Of a stretch of DNA of 21,348 nucleotides, positions 18,035-21,348 are shown piece by piece (position 1 is the stretch's first letter; each line of letters begins with the position of its first letter). The notes below the pieces were generated by a model. It had not been told where the DNA came from, did not search any database, and saw only the letters and a program-made list of their open reading frames with translations. Position numbers and translations under genes: made by a program. Source of the stretch: Ophiothrix spiculata (Eukaryota; Echinodermata; Ophiuroidea; Amphilepidida; Ophiotrichidae); the NCBI GenBank assembly GCA_000969725.1, contig JXSR01S022443.1; one strand, written 5' to 3'.

Positions 18035-19560
18035 AACAAAAATAACAACAAACCACTAACATGTCAGATTGTGGTAAAATGATTATTGTACTAGTAAATT
18101 TATAACAACATTTAAAATCAATGTCAATATGGTGTGAAGAAATTTGCTTAGACACACGTTTATAAAACACATTTACAAATTAAACACGTGCATACACACC
18201 CCGACACCCGTTTGACATCAAGTAGATTAAAATATTATACTATGCTAAACTCATCAAAACCAATCAAAATTTTTAAGGAAGTAAACAAAGCGTAAATAGC
18301 TGAAAACTGCTGATAATTAAATGCTTGTGCAGGCAACCAATAGTAGTCGGCGCTTGTACGCATGTCAACAATTTAAAACACAAAAACAAGCTGTATTGGA
18401 ACGCAGAGCTCATACCAATACATACAATCACAACAATAAAAACCAGTAACAATAGAAGTCGTCTTTAGCTTAGATTTGACACGGTACTATGCGCTTGTAT
18501 AGCATGGAACAGGGTCCAAACCGCACCAATCAAGTGTAAAAAACATTTGCATATGAAAGGCTTTACACTGATATGATTAAAGATTTCTGCGTTTTCTATT
18601 AACGTATAATATGAGTCATCTTCTGACGACAAGACTAAGTCATAAATTAGGATTTTATGGATAAAAGAAAAGATCCACATGATCGCACACTTAATATAAT
18701 TGATTGCAAAGTTTGAAAGAACCTGTTCAAGTTTGAAAACAGCACGTAGGACACTTCATAATTAAAATCAAAAAGTTGTCGAAATGTCTTTTGAAGAAAG
18801 GTCAAAAGAAAACAAAGGTACAAAGATAGAAATTGCAAAATGTTTTTCAAAATTGATCGTCATGGTTTAAGATAACTGCATTTATTCAAAGGCTTTTCAA
18901 TACATTTGAACCTTGTTTATTTCTAAAATGTTCAAGTTGTTATTTAAAGTAATAGTCAATTTTAAAAATATATACTAAATAGGCCTTCTTGTAACCAGTC
19001 TTGTAAAATTACTGTTCAAAGTGTCTTGATGAAATGTTTGCATGACTTCTTTGCCATAAAGTAGGCCTAATATAGGTCTATTTATTTCAGACTTCCTAAA
19101 CTTGAGTGTTTTAAGCTCACACTTTCAACCATTTGTTATTCCCAATTCAGAGCGAGTCGGTCTGCACATCTTAATTAATGGTTTTGACAACCCTTTTAAC
19201 AAGTGTGTAATTACTAATTATTGACTAGGTGCAAGAACCCAAGTCTTTCAATAGCCACACTATTCAAACTTCTCTTGAGAATTTCAAATCCACTTTATTT
19301 ACCCAGCCAAGCTTGAAAACGGGTTGGTTTACATTGTCAACAACGATCAGGCAATATGCCCATGCGTTGGCCTGAACAACGAAAGCATGTGCTAGCTGCT
19401 GCAGAAATACCAAATTCCGATAGTAACGGTTTGCAAACAGTTCGTTCAATAGTAGTCGATGGTACAGACAGGGGAAAATATTTACATGTGCTAATGAAAA
19501 AAGGGTATTTTAGTATCTAATATTGCATTTAAAATAACAGCAGCAGCAACAACAAAAAAT
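18035..19560. other. Region downstream of gene A
   Basis: Mostly AT-rich. From about 18300 to 18650 and again at 19280-19460 CpG dinucleotides are more frequent than around them. Minus frames of 60-75 codons occur here; only 19264-19490 is open to a plausible acceptor and is listed separately. TAGGCCTA at 19062-19069. No inverted-repeat element is recognised. Confidence 0.4.
19264..19490 (-). CDS. Doubtful minus-strand terminal exon
   Basis: On the minus strand a good acceptor (CCCTTTTTTCATTAG) is followed by about 75 open codons ending in TGA at 19264. The peptide contains RNLVFLQQLAHAFVVQANAW and KLGWVNKVDLKFSREV. The GC content is a little higher than the flanks. There is no ATG in good context, no clear polyadenylation signal close downstream and no other exon to join to, so it may be chance or a repeat remnant. 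Not recognised. Confidence 0.2.
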
Positions 19561-20568
19561 GCAAGCGCTTAATGCACTTATCAATTTATTCCCCTGCCCC
19601 GGGGGACCCGGGACTAGCGGGGATTTAGCGGGGGATGTACATTTTGCTAGTGTTATATCCCCGGCAATGACCCGGCTAAAGTCCCGGCCGGCGGGGCATA
19701 GATTTTCTGTACATCCCCCGCTATGTCCCGGCCCCCCTATAGCCGGGCTACATGTGATAACCCCCGCCTTGTCCCCGACTCCCATGTGCGGGGACATGTG
19801 TTAATACAGTGTACAATCCAGGACCGGCAACATGTCACTGTTTTTTGTATCAATTCACGATACGACAAGGCCCGATTATAGTGTTGATCAAAGTATACTG
19901 ACTTGATCAGTGACCCTATACAAAACAAAATTTATACATGTAGCATTTCTGTTTGACGAGTGTCTTGATCATTTGACTGACAAATGTTTAACGTCTTGTT
20001 TAGGCTACTATTGACACAGAGTTTTATAACTGAATATAGGCCTATATGGATATATTTTCTATTTTAATGATTACACTTGTACCTATATCCATATTTCCCT
20101 GTAATAAAACGTGACAGAACTGCCTTGTAAGAATCACTGTAAATAAAACTATGTTCCTGGTATTTTCATTAACTTAGTATAGGCCCATGTGGTACACAAC
20201 ATTTGTCATCCCATGAAAAACTGTTAAAAAAATGTGCCTCAGAATGATCACAATGAGATTAAAGAAAAGAGTTCAATAGACAGCAAAAACACCATGAGGT
20301 AAATCTTATCAAATTCAACAAAGAAGGCCCTATAATCATCTAGCCGGATGAGGCACGGGCTTCCCAGGAGTGCGGGGAAAATCATCTGTACACCCCGGCT
20401 TAATCCCCCGCTACACACCTGGCATAGCCGGGACAGTCTGTTGTACATCCCCGGCTAAGTCTTGGCTAACTTCCCGGCATGCGGGGCAATGAAAATCTGT
20501 ACTTCCCCCGCTAAAGCACCGCACTATCCCGGGTCCCCTAGGGCCGGGGAAGTAATTGATAAATGCAT
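19561..20568. repeat. GC-rich inverted arrays around a 530-bp spacer
   Basis: The left array (about 19561-19812) and right array (about 20343-20568) are strongly GC-rich and arranged head to head. The outer edges match as inverted repeats: AATGCACTTATCAATT on the left and, read inward, TATGCATTTATCAATTACTT on the right, then both continue through a GGGGACCCGGGA block. Each array carries repeated motifs such as TAGCGGGGGA, CCCCGGC and TGTACATCCCC. The spacer is ordinary AT-rich DNA. It may be one fold-back element or two inverted copies of one repeat. Frames over the arrays are repeat-derived. Confidence 0.7.
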
Positions 20569-20571
20569 AAC

Positions 20572-20613
20572 CTGAGACAAATATAATTATTAATATAGGC
20601 CTATTTGTCTCAG
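20572..20613. repeat. Hairpin with perfect 12-bp arms
   Basis: CTGAGACAAATA at 20572-20583 and its exact complement at 20602-20613, with an 18-base loop containing most of a TAGGCCTA palindrome. It lies directly outside the right GC-rich array. Confidence 0.75.
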
Positions 20614-21160
20614 TGCAGAAAATCACAAACAGATAATCAGATAAAAACTTTAAAAAGATTATTCTAAATTTGATGATGCAAGTTTTTTTTAACATAAAGG
20701 ATCACCATGATAGCTATAATTAATGAACCAGAGATTTAAGATTGTAATAATCCAATGTTTTTATCAACCTGACTAAAAAACAAGAAGTTCTTATAAAAAT
20801 GTATAATTGTCAAAGGTTTGTTTTGAATCCATTTGAGCATAACTAAAGTGTTATAAGCCTGACATAAAATCCTCTATTAAAATATGTTATTATATTTCAC
20901 ATATTTTATGGCAATCTCCTTTCTGGTCTAATACAATAACATTCCATTAAATCCCTTTTCCAATTCAGTTATGTGGAAATGTAAACATTTTATATCAATT
21001 TATGATATCATATGATTTCAATGGGTCAATAGCCTATTTCCACAATTATATGACTTTTATACACTATTAAATTTTATTGAAGCAAGAGAATTTCTCACCT
21101 TTTTGCTTCTCTGAATAATAAAACCTGCAATACACATCAACAAACAAAGTTTTGAGGGCA
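20614..21160. other. AT-rich region upstream of gene B
   Basis: Very AT-rich, no exon or inverted repeat seen. It precedes the sharp GC increase at about 21160 that marks the gene B promoter region. Confidence 0.45.
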
Positions 21161-21167
21161 GCGAGGA

Positions 21168-21175
21168 TCACGTGA
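21168..21175. promoter_or_regulatory. E-box TCACGTGA in gene B promoter region
   Basis: A perfect 8-bp palindrome with a CACGTG core, the site type bound by basic helix-loop-helix-zipper factors (USF, MITF/TFE, Myc groups). It sits about 100 bp before the gene B start codon, at the edge of the local GC and CpG rise. Function is inferred from position and motif only. Confidence 0.45.
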
Positions 21176-21272
21176 TGCGTTCCGAAAAGTAAACACACAC
21201 TCGTCGGGAGCTCCAGAAGTTTAGCTTTTTTATCGTGTTTCACCAGTTTAGCAGGTCTCAAAACTCATCAGG

Positions 21273-21348
21273 ATGAAAGGTAAACAACAACAGAAACAAG
21301 CAAAACGACCAGCGTCTCCGACTAAACCGGATGGAAATGCAGGTAGTA
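21273..21348 (+). CDS. Gene B, first coding exon (partial)
   Basis: ATG in good context (A at -3) starts an open frame to the window edge, 25 codons, beginning MKGKQQQKQAKRPASPTKPD. The N-terminus is very basic and Gln/Lys-rich, likely disordered, with a PASPTKP stretch; it would suit a nuclear or RNA-associated protein but is not diagnostic. A donor-like site, GCAG|GTAGTA, at 21342-21343 could end the exon. Upstream sequence is CpG-richer and holds the E-box. On the opposite strand an open frame with a GTGAGA donor overlaps (21067-21261), so a divergent transcript is possible. The gene is not identified. Confidence 0.5.
   Translation, partial: MKGKQQQKQAKRPASPTKPDGNAGS

Noticed and set aside
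19075..19190. Terminal exon of gene A after ATTTATTTCAG or CCCAATTCAG
   Set aside because: Joining either acceptor to exon 4 creates an immediate TGA, so neither adds coding sequence.

Overview
The window reads as intron-rich nuclear DNA from an animal, most likely a marine invertebrate deuterostome (echinoderm or hemichordate). That guess rests on the AT-rich, ORF-poor sequence, GT-AG splice sites, and many short terminal-inverted-repeat (TIR) elements of types I associate with such genomes. The palindrome TAGGCCTA is also present 12 times. There are no bacterial operons, ribosome binding sites, CRISPR arrays, rRNA genes or convincing tRNA genes. Most ORFs of 60-110 codons look like chance or repeat-derived ORFs.

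The main content is a split gene on the + strand (gene A). Four coding exons can be read by eye: 1380-1451, 10149-10243, 14517-14649 and 17031-17125. Each has recognisable splice sites, and the reading phase fits at every junction without a stop codon. The chain starts at an ATG in good context with an in-frame stop upstream, and gives about 132 residues. I do not recognise the protein. It either ends at the TAA inside the last donor or splices to a tiny terminal exon near 17364-17412. The introns are about 8.7, 4.3 and 2.4 kb.

The introns and 3' flank are packed with nonautonomous DNA elements, several inserted inside one another. At 3942-5063 a TA-flanked 759-bp element sits inside an older element. 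At 6930-8549 an old element is split by a fold-back element, which itself carries a hAT-like element with a perfect 8-bp target duplication; a separate TA-flanked element lies beside the fold-back. A pogo-like element (8834-9146), two pairs of TTAA-flanked elements (12472/15750 and 14772/17698) and a G-rich-ended element (12810-13014) follow. At 19561-20568 two GC-rich arrays face each other as a long inverted repeat.

The right edge (about 21160-21348) looks like the promoter and first coding exon of a second + strand gene (gene B). It has an E-box TCACGTGA about 100 bp upstream of an ATG in good context, and it runs off the window. No coding capacity for a transposase or reverse transcriptase was seen, so all the elements appear nonautonomous.
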